Below, piece after piece: positions 16,655 to 24,375 of a stretch of DNA of 64,000 bases. Source of the stretch: Lachnospiraceae bacterium (GTDB lineage Bacteria > Bacillota_A > Clostridia > Lachnospirales > Lachnospiraceae); contig JAQUUB010000001.1 of the NCBI GenBank assembly GCA_028694115.1, positions 124,001 through 188,000 on the forward strand. Reading direction: 5' to 3'. The notes beneath the pieces were generated by a model. It was not told the origin of the DNA. It did not search any database and saw nothing but the letters and a program-made list of their open reading frames with translations. Both the position numbers and the translations under genes were made by a program. The number at the start of each line of letters is the position of its first letter. Positions within the stretch are counted from its first letter, which is position 1.

Positions 16655-17121
16655 GGGCCTGACAGGTTTCGACGGGGTGTAAATAAGAGCTGCTGTGCGT
16701 GTACAGGTTGATCGGATGGCCTGTTAAAAATTCGATCAAAAAATAAATGAAGATTCTTTTGAATCTGAACTTCTTGCTGCCTAATTAGGAACCAAGAGTC
16801 TGCGGGAACTCTAACCCAATAACAAAAAGATAGAGTGGGCGAGGAACTCTTCATTTACGAATGTATTTGCGGGGCCTCAACTGTTTTTCTAGTTAACGGT
16901 AAAGTAAAAACTAGATGGTGGAGGATTGCTAAGAAACCTTGGCATCCCTGTCTCAGTGATAGTGATGAGACATTAATAAAATGGCTACCATGGTGAGTTA
17001 CAGCCACTCTTAGTATGTAGCTATCCCTGCGTCTGGGGAAAAATAATACAGTACGCTACACACGTAGATCACTGATTCGAAAGCATTTCGGATGGGGATT
17101 CGATTTCCCCCAGGTCCACCA
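16655..17121 (+). ncRNA. ssrA: Transfer-messenger RNA
   Basis: The 5' end GGGCCTGACAGGTTTCGACGGGG and the 3' end TTCGATTTCCCCCAGGTCCACCA form the alanine-tRNA-like acceptor (GGGCCUG/CAGGUCC) with an encoded CCA. The reading frame 16746-16784 gives the tag NEDSFESELLAA followed by tandem stops (TAA, then TTAG). The ELLAA end is the usual degron recognised by ClpXP-type proteases. At 467 nt it is long. It rescues stalled ribosomes. The codon where the ribosome resumes is not certain (ATA or AAT). Confidence 0.9.
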
Positions 17122-17127
17122 TTTTTT

Positions 17128-17230
17128 GAATAGTTAGTTTGTACGTATTCGGTGCACAGAATATGGGTATCGGTCTAAAACGCTTCCCCTTTTGGAAGAA
17201 ACGAGAGTTCAAAGCTCTCACTATTCACCA
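17128..17230 (+). tRNA. tRNA-like element of abnormal length (103 nt)
   Basis: A perfect seven-pair acceptor (GAATAGT/ACTATTC), discriminator A, an encoded CCA and a proper T-arm (GAGAG-TTCAAAG-CTCTC) are present. A stem CTTCC/GGAAG carries a six-base CCTTTT loop where the anticodon arm would be. About 30 extra bases lie in the D-arm region; a second GAATA at 17159 gives a normal length but a five-pair acceptor. Aminoacylation is doubtful, Lys if anything. Confidence 0.45.
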
Positions 17231-17258
17231 TTCTTTAAACATTAGACATTGGAGTTTT

Positions 17259-17438
17259 ATGAAACAGATTATTTTAAAGGTTCTAGTTGTAATTGTACTT
17301 GTGTTTTCTGTAGTTTATGTATTACTAAATGCAGAACCAGATACTAAAGTTGTTACAGATGCCCCAGCCGATTGTGGTTTTACTAAAACATATGAAGCCG
17401 GATTTCTTACAAATAATAAATATAAATGCAATAAATAA
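17259..17438 (+). CDS. Small single-pass membrane protein
   Basis: 59 aa from the ATG behind TTGGAGTTTT; longer readings run into the tRNA-like element. One N-terminal membrane anchor (ILKVLVVIVLVFSVVYVLL) and a short exported domain with two cysteines. Function unknown. Confidence 0.6.
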   Translation: MKQIILKVLVVIVLVFSVVYVLLNAEPDTKVVTDAPADCGFTKTYEAGFLTNNKYKCNK

Positions 17439-17440
17439 AT

Positions 17441-17543
17441 GCAGGCGACTAAAGATGAATAAGGCTTTAGTCAGAAGGTAAAGTTTTACTGAATCTTAAA
17501 ACGTAATATGTAAAACGAGGATGTTCAAATCGTCCCGCTTGCA
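17441..17543 (+). tRNA. Second tRNA-like element of abnormal length (103 nt)
   Basis: Acceptor GCAGGCG/CGCTTGC (one G-U), a D-arm TAAAG/CTTTA with GG in the loop and a T-arm GGATG-TTCAAAT-CGTCC are clear. The middle has an extra pairing (GTTTTAC with GTAAAAC) and a possible GAA-containing loop, not a standard anticodon arm. CCA is not encoded (ACCT). It may be a class II-like, decayed or repurposed tRNA. Confidence 0.45.
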
Positions 17544-17654
17544 CCTTTTAATTAAAAAAATAGTGCCGATCTTCTGTTTAATACAAAGATTAATCGAACA
17601 GGATAAGGCGCATCAGGGATAAGATTTAGCTTATATTTCAGTACAAGTTAAATG

Positions 17655-17708
17655 AAAGGGAAACTGGAATTTCTCGCCTCATTATATTTATAAAAGAGGT
17701 CCCTTTTT
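17655..17708 (+). terminator. Long-loop hairpin before the macro-domain gene
   Basis: AAAGGGA pairs with TCCCTTT over about 38 nt, followed by TT and then the AAGGA ribosome site of the next gene. It could be a terminator for the tRNA-like transcript or an attenuator. Confidence 0.5.
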
Positions 17709-17724
17709 ATTTCAAGGAATGAAC

Positions 17725-18384
17725 ATGATTTTTTATGAAAATGGTGATGTTTTAAAAGCTTTAAAAAACGATGACCTTGACGTTGTAGTACATGGGGTTA
17801 ATTGTTCAGGTGGTTTTGGCTCAGGAATTGCTAAGCAAATAGCTGAAGAATTTCCGATAGTAAGAAACTACTACATGAAAGCCTTCAGAGAAGGCGATTG
17901 GTATCTTGGAAAAATTCAAGAAGTCAGAATTCCTATGACTAATAAAGATACTCATAAGAAACGTATTATTAACTGTGCTACACAGCAATTCTATGGAAAG
18001 CTTCCCGAGTCTCAGCCTAATGGCAGATACTGTGATTATGATGCAATCCGTATGTGTATGCGCCAACTAGCTAATCACTATAAAGACCTTCGCATTGGTA
18101 TGCCTATGATTGGCGCTGGTTTGGCTAATGGTGACTGGTCAGTAATTGCTGCGTGCTCTCACATGCTTAGCGACCTTTCTCAAAATGAAATACTAAAGTA
18201 CTCTAAGATCAGACATCTATATCATTTAAATACAGCAACTTACACTATGCCTTCAGCTTATGGGCCTAAAGACCATCTATACGACTGGCATCATGTCATT
18301 GAATGTAATGAACTCTTTGAGAATGCAGTTTTTGCAGATATCAATGGTCATTCAATTTCTTCAATGTTTAATCAATCTAAATAA
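17725..18384 (+). CDS. Macro-domain protein (ADP-ribose binding or processing)
   Basis: 219 aa. VVVHGVNCSGGFGSGIAKQI near residues 22-41 is the macro-domain N-G-G-x-G-x-G-I-A loop, and MPMIGAGLANGDW near 126-138 is the second ADP-ribose loop. Family members (Poa1/ALC1-like) hydrolyse ADP-ribose 1''-phosphate or remove ADP-ribose from macromolecules. The C-terminal ~60 residues extend beyond the usual domain. The ATG at 17725 is preferred to 17719 because of AAGGA spacing. In a phage it may counter ADP-ribosylation or take part in tRNA/NAD repair. Confidence 0.8.
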   Translation: MIFYENGDVLKALKNDDLDVVVHGVNCSGGFGSGIAKQIAEEFPIVRNYYMKAFREGDWYLGKIQEVRIPMTNKDTHKKRIINCATQQFYGKLPESQPNGRYCDYDAIRMCMRQLANHYKDLRIGMPMIGAGLANGDWSVIAACSHMLSDLSQNEILKYSKIRHLYHLNTATYTMPSAYGPKDHLYDWHHVIECNELFENAVFADINGHSISSMFNQSK

Positions 18385-18394
18385 GGAAATAGTT

Positions 18395-18643
18395 ATGAAA
18401 ACTATCATTGGCATACTTGGACTTCTAGCACTGACAGCTTGTTCAGATGCAACGAGAGGAGCATTTAGTTCTCTTGGAGATTCTCGTCAAGTTAAGTGTT
18501 ATTCAGGTGGAGCTCTTATTTATGAAGGTCTTACTACTGGTAAAGTGAATAACGAACAACAGTCGGATGGTATTTACTTCACTGATAAAGCAGGAAATTT
18601 CTTAGAAATCAATGCTGATTGTATCATTTCAAATCCAAATTAA
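18395..18643 (+). CDS. Small lipoprotein
   Basis: 82 aa with a lipobox, MKTIIGILGLLALTAC, acylated at Cys16. The mature part has two further cysteines. ATAAGGAAAT precedes the ATG. Anchored in a membrane of a Gram-negative-type envelope; role unknown, possibly superinfection exclusion. Confidence 0.7.
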   Translation: MKTIIGILGLLALTACSDATRGAFSSLGDSRQVKCYSGGALIYEGLTTGKVNNEQQSDGIYFTDKAGNFLEINADCIISNPN

Positions 18644-18650
18644 ACCATTA

Positions 18651-18694
18651 AGTGCTCCTCTAGTTCAATTGGTCAGAATTTAGATATTTTAAAT
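18651..18694 (+). tRNA. 5' tRNA half (fragment)
   Basis: AGTGCTCCT followed by a tRNA-like D-arm (TAGTTCAATTGGTCAGAAT) and an ATTTA/TAAAT stem, then directly the next tRNA. No T-arm follows. It looks like a truncated tRNA gene. Confidence 0.4.
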
Positions 18695-18771
18695 CCAGCT
18701 CTAGCTCAACAGGTAGAGCACGACGCTCATAACGATCAAGGTTCAGAGTTCAAATCTCTGGGGCTGGACCA
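18695..18771 (+). tRNA. tRNA-Met (CAT anticodon)
   Basis: A complete cloverleaf: acceptor CCAGCTC/GGGCTGG, D-arm GCTC/GAGC with GG, anticodon loop CTCATAA (CAT), T-arm CAGAG-TTCAAAT-CTCTG, and encoded CCA. CAT could also be the Ile2 tRNA if the C is lysidinylated; this cannot be told from the sequence. Confidence 0.88.
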
Positions 18772-19496
18772 ATTATTCCATTATCTAATTCCCAATGATG
18801 ATTAGGACATAAATGAATCAAATTACTTGGCTGATTAACATCCCAAAGAGTAGATGTATTAAAATCAAATTGATTAATTGCTTTAATATGGCAGACTTCA
18901 TAATGATTTTTGTAACCACACTTTTGACATTCTAATGAATGAATATATTTACTGTATGTCCGCGCTCTTGATCTAATAGAATCATACGCATTAGCTCCGG
19001 TTCTTTTTATTAAAGAAGAAAGTGGAGTCTTTTTCATATTTATTTCCATAGAACAGATTAGAGAGCAGACAATGTTTTTATTGCCTGTGTTCAGAAAAGG
19101 TTTATTACAGTTTATACAAATACACTCTTTAAATAACCCTTTTTTAACTTTATTAATTTTATTACTACAAGATTTTGAACAAAAAATTTGGCGATGATTA
19201 TTTGGCTTTACTGCGAAATCCTTTAAGCAGTGTTTACACTTTCTGTTCTCTGGTACAAATTTTCTTTTCTTATTAAGTTTATAAAGCAAATCAGTATAAG
19301 AACCAAAAGTTACTGTAAATTTATGTTTAGAAAAACCTAATGAATTAAGCTCCTTTAAGCTAATTGAATTTCTGGATTCAATAATTTCAATAATCTGTTC
19401 AATTTCGTCATCTCTAAAAGGTTTGCGTTTTTTTATAAAGAGATAGTATAAAAAATGAAACAATAAATCAAGAAATAACAGCACTTGGGGGTTCAA
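18750..19496 (-). CDS. HNH homing-type endonuclease with zinc fingers
   Basis: 248 aa on the minus strand. Three Cys-pair knuckles: CKHC...CSKSC, CINC...CSLIC, and CQKCGYKNHYEVCHIKAINQF with LIHLCPNHHWELDNG as the HNH core (H, N, H). The last codons and stop lie on the antisense of the tRNA-Met T-arm and acceptor. The first codons are antisense of another tRNA 3' end, so the start (TTG at 19496) is uncertain. Likely a mobile free-standing endonuclease inserted in a tRNA array. Confidence 0.75.
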   Translation of the reverse strand: MNPQVLLFLDLLFHFLYYLFIKKRKPFRDDEIEQIIEIIESRNSISLKELNSLGFSKHKFTVTFGSYTDLLYKLNKKRKFVPENRKCKHCLKDFAVKPNNHRQIFCSKSCSNKINKVKKGLFKECICINCNKPFLNTGNKNIVCSLICSMEINMKKTPLSSLIKRTGANAYDSIRSRARTYSKYIHSLECQKCGYKNHYEVCHIKAINQFDFNTSTLWDVNQPSNLIHLCPNHHWELDNGIIGPAPEI

Positions 19497-19514
19497 GTCC
19501 CTCCGGTCCCACCA
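19481..19514 (+). tRNA. 3' tRNA half (fragment)
   Basis: T-arm GGGGG-TTCAAGT-CCCTC, acceptor strand CGGTCCC, discriminator A and CCA are intact, but no GGGACCG 5' strand is found upstream. The HNH gene occupies the place of the 5' half. Confidence 0.55.
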
Positions 19515-19534
19515 TTAATAACAAAAGGAATCCA

Positions 19535-19780
19535 ATGAGTTTATCTTTAAAAATAATCCTTAATGTTTTGGTTATGTTTAATCTTTTAATCTTAATTCTT
19601 AACCATACCCCTTTGTTATATTCAATCATACGGGACATAAGAAACGCAACAATAGGTCAGTGGCTTCTTGTTATACTTTCTATTCCTGCAATGATTACTT
19701 ATTATCTTTTAGGATTAATATTCAGAATTCTTAAAAAAATATTAAACTATAAGCCACTAAATTCTCGAAAAATTAGATAA
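19535..19780 (+). CDS. Small two-pass membrane protein
   Basis: 81 aa, membrane segments near residues 5-27 and 43-68 (WLLVILSIPAMITYYLLGLIF), basic C-terminus. AAAAGGAATCC precedes the ATG. First of a run of four small membrane genes. Function unknown. Confidence 0.6.
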   Translation: MSLSLKIILNVLVMFNLLILILNHTPLLYSIIRDIRNATIGQWLLVILSIPAMITYYLLGLIFRILKKILNYKPLNSRKIR

Positions 19781-19808
19781 ATATAAAAAGACAAATAAGG
19801 AGTTAATC

Positions 19809-19871
19809 ATGCTTACTACAATTATTATAATTGCTGCAGTTTATGTCGGTGCAAAAAAGAATTGGATTTAA
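19809..19871 (+). CDS. 20-aa membrane peptide
   Basis: ATG behind AAGGAGTTAATC, encoding MLTTIIIIAAVYVGAKKNWI, one hydrophobic segment. The strong ribosome site and the position between two membrane genes support it. Function unknown. Confidence 0.45.
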   Translation: MLTTIIIIAAVYVGAKKNWI

Positions 19872-19873
19872 TT

Positions 19874-20080
19874 ATGTCAATTCTACAAATTTATTTAGCA
19901 ACTTCCTTTATTGTAAGTACCATTACATTCCTGAGCTTCCTTTTCAATTCTTTTGAAAATGTTCCAAAATCATTAAGAGATTTGACGGCAGGAGCCCTTT
20001 TATTATTGGTTTTTGAAATGCCCCTTATTCTCTGTTGGGTGCTTTTTACATGGAAACCCTTTAAGAACAAAATGAGATAA
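19874..20080 (+). CDS. Small two-pass membrane protein
   Basis: 68 aa from the ATG at 19874, three bases after the previous stop (a TTG at 19862 is possible). Segments near 5-28 and 42-62. Related in layout to the 19535 gene (…F-x-x-x-R-D-L…, then a C-terminal membrane segment and basic end). Confidence 0.55.
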   Translation: MSILQIYLATSFIVSTITFLSFLFNSFENVPKSLRDLTAGALLLLVFEMPLILCWVLFTWKPFKNKMR

Positions 20081-20090
20081 AGGAATCAAT

Positions 20091-20468
20091 ATGTTAGAGT
20101 TTAGTAGTAACGTTATTGCATGGCCTTGGGCAAGCACTGAGAATTATTTCTTAGGAGCAGCCGTTGTCTATGGGCTAATAGCTATTATTGGGACAATTTG
20201 TGAGAAGAAAAAAATAAGCTTGCTGACTCCTTTTGAAATTATCGCAACATGCTTTAGTAAAGAAGCGGGAATGGTAATAGTTGCGTTATCTTTATTCTGG
20301 GCTGTAATACTTTATGCAGGAGTAATCATAGGAATACCAGTATCGATTTGCGTAGGACTTTGTGAACTAGGAAAAGAACAACGAGGAAACGAGACTAGCA
20401 CATTCAACAGAGTTAGGTCCTGGCTTGGAAGTAAAACGCTAATAGACTTCAGAGATGAAATCAAATGA
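20091..20468 (+). CDS. Membrane protein
   Basis: 125 aa with hydrophobic segments near residues 18-38 and 62-88 and a charged C-terminal tail. AAAGGAATC precedes the ATG, and it overlaps the next gene by four bases. Unrecognised. Confidence 0.6.
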   Translation: MLEFSSNVIAWPWASTENYFLGAAVVYGLIAIIGTICEKKKISLLTPFEIIATCFSKEAGMVIVALSLFWAVILYAGVIIGIPVSICVGLCELGKEQRGNETSTFNRVRSWLGSKTLIDFRDEIK

Positions 20469-20896
20469 AAGTAGTGATTGTCGGTAATAGAAATTTCAAT
20501 CTCAGTCATCACAACTTAAGTCATATCCTTAATAAGAATTCCCTAAAAAACATTGAAAGATTTCTTGTAAGAAAAAAGACTGGAATTGATAGGTCAGTAA
20601 AGACATATTGTCTTAGAAATGATTTAGAGTTTAGCGAAAGACTAGGTGATTATTCCCGGTATGGAAAAGCAGCAGGACCAATAAGAGACAGAGAGCTAGC
20701 TCAAGAAGCAGACATTCTTATTGTTATTTGTCTTTTGGGTCAGACTGACTCTGATTATAAAAGCATCAAGAATGAATTTAAAAGACTTAAAAAAAGAATA
20801 ATTGTCGAGAACCACAAAAACAGTTTTCCAAGAACTGTCTTACCTGTAAATTCTCCAGAAAGAAGGGCAAGAAGCCAAGTCTTGGATCTCTTATAG
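20465..20896 (+). CDS. SLOG-family (DUF2493-like) nucleotide-sensing protein
   Basis: 143 aa. It begins with KVVIVGNRNF (Rossmann first strand and G-x-R) and has GIDRSVKTYCLRNDLEF and the diagnostic YGKAAGPIRDRELAQEADILIVI, as in DUF2493/YAcAr SLOG proteins, where G-R-A-A-G-P-x-R-N is the ligand loop. Such domains bind or process nucleotides or ADP-ribose derivatives. Together with the macro-domain gene it hints at NAD/ADP-ribose biology. Confidence 0.75.
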   Translation: MKVVIVGNRNFNLSHHNLSHILNKNSLKNIERFLVRKKTGIDRSVKTYCLRNDLEFSERLGDYSRYGKAAGPIRDRELAQEADILIVICLLGQTDSDYKSIKNEFKRLKKRIIVENHKNSFPRTVLPVNSPERRARSQVLDLL

Positions 20897-20904
20897 GAGT
20901 TAAT

Positions 20905-21399
20905 ATGGATTTTTTAGGATTAGCTTTAATTTTATACTTTGCATATATTGCTGACTTTATATTGCAAGATAGAAAAACCGCACAAAATAAGAGCAAAAAT
21001 ATTCATACTTTAATGTATCACGTTAACATTATTATTGGATTATTGTTTTTTCCTTGTTGGATTGTTTTCGGCTTAAAGTTTGGAGCTGGAGTAGGCTTTA
21101 TTATGGCCATCTTCTTTTCTGTATTCAATGGATTAATTCATGGAGTTATTGATTGGAATATCTGGAAAGGATATAAGAAGCATGTAGCAAAGAATATCAA
21201 ATTATACTTTGAGACTATAGCTCCAGATGATTTAGATGAAAAATATAGTAGTATCAAAGACTATACAGAAGAAGAACTTAAATTTGTATTCATGAAAGAA
21301 AAGATGTATGCAGAAGACAAGAAATTCTATGACACTATTGGTCTTGATGGATACCTTCATACACTAACCATCATCTTGCTTTATGCTTGGTTCATTTAA
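20905..21399 (+). CDS. DUF3307-like membrane protein
   Basis: 164 aa. The N-terminal ADFILQDRKTAQNKSKNIHTLMYHV resembles the D-F-x-x-Q...K...L-x-x-H signature of DUF3307, with an HGVIDW and a terminal DGYLHTLTIILLY. About four hydrophobic segments. Function of the family is unknown. TAGGAG precedes the ATG. Confidence 0.65.
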   Translation: MDFLGLALILYFAYIADFILQDRKTAQNKSKNIHTLMYHVNIIIGLLFFPCWIVFGLKFGAGVGFIMAIFFSVFNGLIHGVIDWNIWKGYKKHVAKNIKLYFETIAPDDLDEKYSSIKDYTEEELKFVFMKEKMYAEDKKFYDTIGLDGYLHTLTIILLYAWFI

Positions 21400-21409
21400 A
21401 GGAAGACTT

Positions 21410-21652
21410 ATGACTCCAGAAAATAAAATAAAAACAAAAGATGTGATCGTTTCTTTTTTAAAAGAAAAATATCCATCTTATCCTGAAATCGATCCGAATA
21501 TTGTAATTCAAAATCTTCAGACAATTTATAAATTAATAGTTGATCAAGGACTTATTAAAAAAGAAGAAGTTCCTTTTGATCATTTCCAGCATGTTGTTAT
21601 TGATGCATTCAGGTCTGCAGCAATTATGGAGCAACTTAATAGCTTCTTCTAA
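21410..21652 (+). CDS. Small hypothetical protein
   Basis: 80 aa from the ATG behind AAAGGAAGAC. All-helical appearance (DVIVSFLKEKYPSYPEIDPNIVIQNLQTIYKLIV). Overlapping upstream reading rejected because it lies within the previous gene. Unrecognised. Confidence 0.55.
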   Translation: MTPENKIKTKDVIVSFLKEKYPSYPEIDPNIVIQNLQTIYKLIVDQGLIKKEEVPFDHFQHVVIDAFRSAAIMEQLNSFF

Positions 21653-21682
21653 AAATAAATAGTTTAAATAAAGGAATTTTAT

Positions 21683-22309
21683 ATGGGTCTTTTTGATTTA
21701 GTACTTTCTAATGGTCCTCAGAAACAACTTAAGCTTCTTAACAAGAAAGTTAAAGATATCAGTCATGATTCCCGTATCCTTGCAGAATCACTTGTGACTA
21801 TTGATTCAACTAATAAAACACTGGATATTGTTTTTGAAAAATTCAGAAATGCGGACTTTTCAAAACAGAAAGCATCAATTGATTCACTAAAATTAACAGA
21901 TGAATATAAGAATGAGTTAAAAGCATCTATTGACGCTTGCAAAACAAAAGCACTTGAAACATTGGAGCCGTTAATTGAGCAAGGTCAAAAACTTCAAGGC
22001 AATATGATTGCTGCAGAACTTAAAGGGCGAACAATGCTTGTGGTTCTCGAGTCTCAGCGTAAAGTTATTGAATCTGGAGCAATGCAACTTAAGGTTATTA
22101 AAGAAATCGAAGCCGAAGGCGCTAAGAACTCTGAAAGAATTAAGCAACTTGTTGCAGATACAGAAGCTATTAATCAAACAACAAGAAACGCTATTACCCA
22201 GTTTAATCATGAGAGTAGTATCGATCAACTTCTAGGAACTGCGATTGAAGCTAATCCTAAAAATGACTTTACATCAGTCTTGGCTGATTTTGAAAAGGTT
22301 GCGACATGA
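21683..22309 (+). CDS. Long coiled-coil protein
   Basis: 208 aa, almost all alpha-helical with extended coiled coils from about 15 to 190, resembling TelA/PspA-like scaffolds only in general appearance. AAAGGAATTT precedes the ATG, and it overlaps the next gene by four bases, so the two products may act together. Confidence 0.6.
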   Translation: MGLFDLVLSNGPQKQLKLLNKKVKDISHDSRILAESLVTIDSTNKTLDIVFEKFRNADFSKQKASIDSLKLTDEYKNELKASIDACKTKALETLEPLIEQGQKLQGNMIAAELKGRTMLVVLESQRKVIESGAMQLKVIKEIEAEGAKNSERIKQLVADTEAINQTTRNAITQFNHESSIDQLLGTAIEANPKNDFTSVLADFEKVAT

Positions 22310-22884
22310 GATTTCTTCCTCTTTCTGATCAAAAATATTTTGAAGATTTCTTTCAAAGTAGAATCAAAGATAGCTTTTTATCAAATGAGAGACTGAATAA
22401 CCTGAGAACCCTTAGTCACAGAATCCTATTTGAAACATTCAGAACTACAGGATCTAATACTGAATGTAGAAGAACATGCCATGGTTGTGACATGTATACA
22501 AAAGAACGCTGCAATGGAATGGAATCAATTGATAGATGGGGTGACAAAAGAAATACTCAACCAAATTCAAATACCCAATATGCTGCTAGTGAATTAAATT
22601 ACTATAACGACATGACTGATCGCATTAACAGATCACTTAATGAGCTTTATTTGATTCTCGGAAAGTATAGAGTTGATTCATATATTGAACACATTTACCA
22701 AAGAGCTTCTGATTCGGTTCTTCTTCATAACAAACTTAACCCTAAGCATAAGAAGCCGGAACTAAAGACTCAAGATCTTAAATATTGGTCTTCTCATGAT
22801 ATTGCAGAAACAGATTCATGGTTAAAATTCAAAAACAAAAAAACAGGTGGAGAATTATTATGCTCACTCTTATCGGATTTCTAG
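22306..22884 (+). CDS. Hypothetical protein with Cys cluster
   Basis: 192 aa. C-R-R-T-C-H-G-C-D-M-Y...R-C-N-G near residues 46-64 gives four closely spaced cysteines, perhaps a zinc or Fe-S site. The rest is helical and charged. Translationally coupled to the coiled-coil gene (ATGA overlap). Unrecognised. Confidence 0.6.
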   Translation: MRFLPLSDQKYFEDFFQSRIKDSFLSNERLNNLRTLSHRILFETFRTTGSNTECRRTCHGCDMYTKERCNGMESIDRWGDKRNTQPNSNTQYAASELNYYNDMTDRINRSLNELYLILGKYRVDSYIEHIYQRASDSVLLHNKLNPKHKKPELKTQDLKYWSSHDIAETDSWLKFKNKKTGGELLCSLLSDF

Positions 22885-23039
22885 CATTAGGTGCTGGAGG
22901 AACAACACTCTTTGGGGCAGTTAAAGCTTCTAAAGGTGAATTTGAAATGGATAAAACATTCAAACTGGGAAGCTTAAAACTTCGTGTAATTATGGATAAA
23001 GACGATCCGCTTATCTTCTCATTGGATAGAGAAAATTAG
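22860..23039 (+). CDS. Small membrane-anchored protein
   Basis: 59 aa: one N-terminal hydrophobic segment (LTLIGFLALGAGGTTLFGAV) and a short beta-like domain. GGTGGAGAATT precedes the ATG inside the previous gene. Its stop overlaps the convergent nuclease gene. Confidence 0.55.
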   Translation: MLTLIGFLALGAGGTTLFGAVKASKGEFEMDKTFKLGSLKLRVIMDKDDPLIFSLDREN

Positions 23040-23722
23040 AAATCTTCAATCTGATCAACCATGGATGGTTCATCAATAAAAATATTTGAGTTACCTTGAA
23101 TATCTTTAATCTTATTATTTCTTTGAATTTCAAAGTCATCAATAGGATCAAGTATATGCCATTCCCTAAGAACGGACTCTTGAGCTCGATCTATAGGAAG
23201 ATTGTATCTTGTTGAGAAATAAAATAAAGCTCGAGCAACATTTCCCTTATGGTGATCCGGTGGCTCAAAAGAAGCTTGACCATTTATACTGTCAATATAA
23301 GAATTCCCACAAACATGGGTTCCTTTATTAGCCTTGTTAAATGGATGATTGCCTCTTACACTGTTGGCTCTAGAATTTGATGGAAATAAGTGATGAAGAT
23401 CTGTTAGCATTGAGCTTTTTTCCGAACCTTTAAACTTAGATTGAGGCCAAGTATGTTCACAATTAATGAAATCAGGATTTGGTATTCGGCCTTGGCCAAC
23501 ACCATGCTTTGCATCATAGTCCTCATCGCAATAAACGTCGGTTATAACGCCGTTATCATAATGAAGATTGCCGAACAAATGAAGACGCGCTTCTTTATAG
23601 GACCTGATCTGTCTGGAGTGAGTTTCTCTTAATGTATCTCCGATACTAATCTTATCTACTATTGGTTTTCCGCATGCATTAAAAGAAAACAGAAAAGCTA
23701 ATAAAAACAGCAAGTTATACAT
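23036..23722 (-). CDS. Secreted endonuclease I (EndA/NucM family)
   Basis: 228 aa. An N-terminal signal sequence (MYNLLFLLAFLFSFNAC, with a possible lipobox) leads to an endonuclease I domain. NCEHTWPQSKF contains the catalytic His of the beta-beta-alpha-metal fold, followed by DLHHLFPS, N-S-x-R-G-N and KGNVARALFYFSTRY. It degrades DNA (or RNA) in the periplasm. GGAG eight bases upstream favours this ATG over the one four codons earlier. It stands alone on the minus strand among plus-strand genes, like an acquired gene. Confidence 0.85.
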   Translation of the reverse strand: MYNLLFLLAFLFSFNACGKPIVDKISIGDTLRETHSRQIRSYKEARLHLFGNLHYDNGVITDVYCDEDYDAKHGVGQGRIPNPDFINCEHTWPQSKFKGSEKSSMLTDLHHLFPSNSRANSVRGNHPFNKANKGTHVCGNSYIDSINGQASFEPPDHHKGNVARALFYFSTRYNLPIDRAQESVLREWHILDPIDDFEIQRNNKIKDIQGNSNIFIDEPSMVDQIEDF

Positions 23723-23820
23723 ATAGATCTCCATGGTTTCTATAAGTATATATTATCGAACCTGATACAGGAAGTTAAAAATTATTATTCAAATGAAATC
23801 AAAGAACAAAAGGAAAATAA

Positions 23821-24366
23821 ATGAGACAAGCACTATTACTCGTGGGGCCAATTTGTTCTGGTAAGACTACTTTAGCAAATAAATTAATTGAAAAAAAGTT
23901 CATTAAGAATAGAAGTAATTTCTACTCAATAGAACAATGCAGATATAATTTTGGTGACGGACAAATGTCCGGGGAGTTCTTTGCATGGGCTAACTTCCTG
24001 CAATCAATGGAGCATCCACCCGTAAATGATAATGCTATTTATGAATTCTCTGGTACTGGGCGAAATGTATTTAATGTAGCAAAAGCTATAGAATTTTCAT
24101 CTCGGAATGGAGACATAGAATGGATTGTTGCTTATTGCCTTGCTGGCGAGAAAACAATTCTTGAAAGATTCCCGACCAAACAATATGATGCCCCGTGTCC
24201 TTATCCTATGGATAATCCAAAAAATTCATTGGAATACATGAATAATGAATTAAAGAAAACATTTCAAAATGCTTATGAATGGAATGGATCAAAAAGATTA
24301 AAACTTAATCTTAGCAGTCCAGACCTTGATAGCATTGCTGATGAAATTATGGGTGCTTTCCAATAA
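23821..24366 (+). CDS. P-loop kinase-like NTPase
   Basis: 181 aa. Walker A LLVGPICSGKTTLANKL near residues 6-22. The rest matches the general size of zeta-toxin, polynucleotide-kinase or nucleotide-kinase-like P-loop proteins, without a diagnostic motif. AAAGGAAAATAA precedes the ATG. Substrate unknown. Confidence 0.65.
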   Translation: MRQALLLVGPICSGKTTLANKLIEKKFIKNRSNFYSIEQCRYNFGDGQMSGEFFAWANFLQSMEHPPVNDNAIYEFSGTGRNVFNVAKAIEFSSRNGDIEWIVAYCLAGEKTILERFPTKQYDAPCPYPMDNPKNSLEYMNNELKKTFQNAYEWNGSKRLKLNLSSPDLDSIADEIMGAFQ

Positions 24367-24375
24367 AGGAGGAAT

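Noticed and set aside
16618..16854. Minus-strand 78-aa ORF
   Set aside because: It is the antisense of the tmRNA 5' region.
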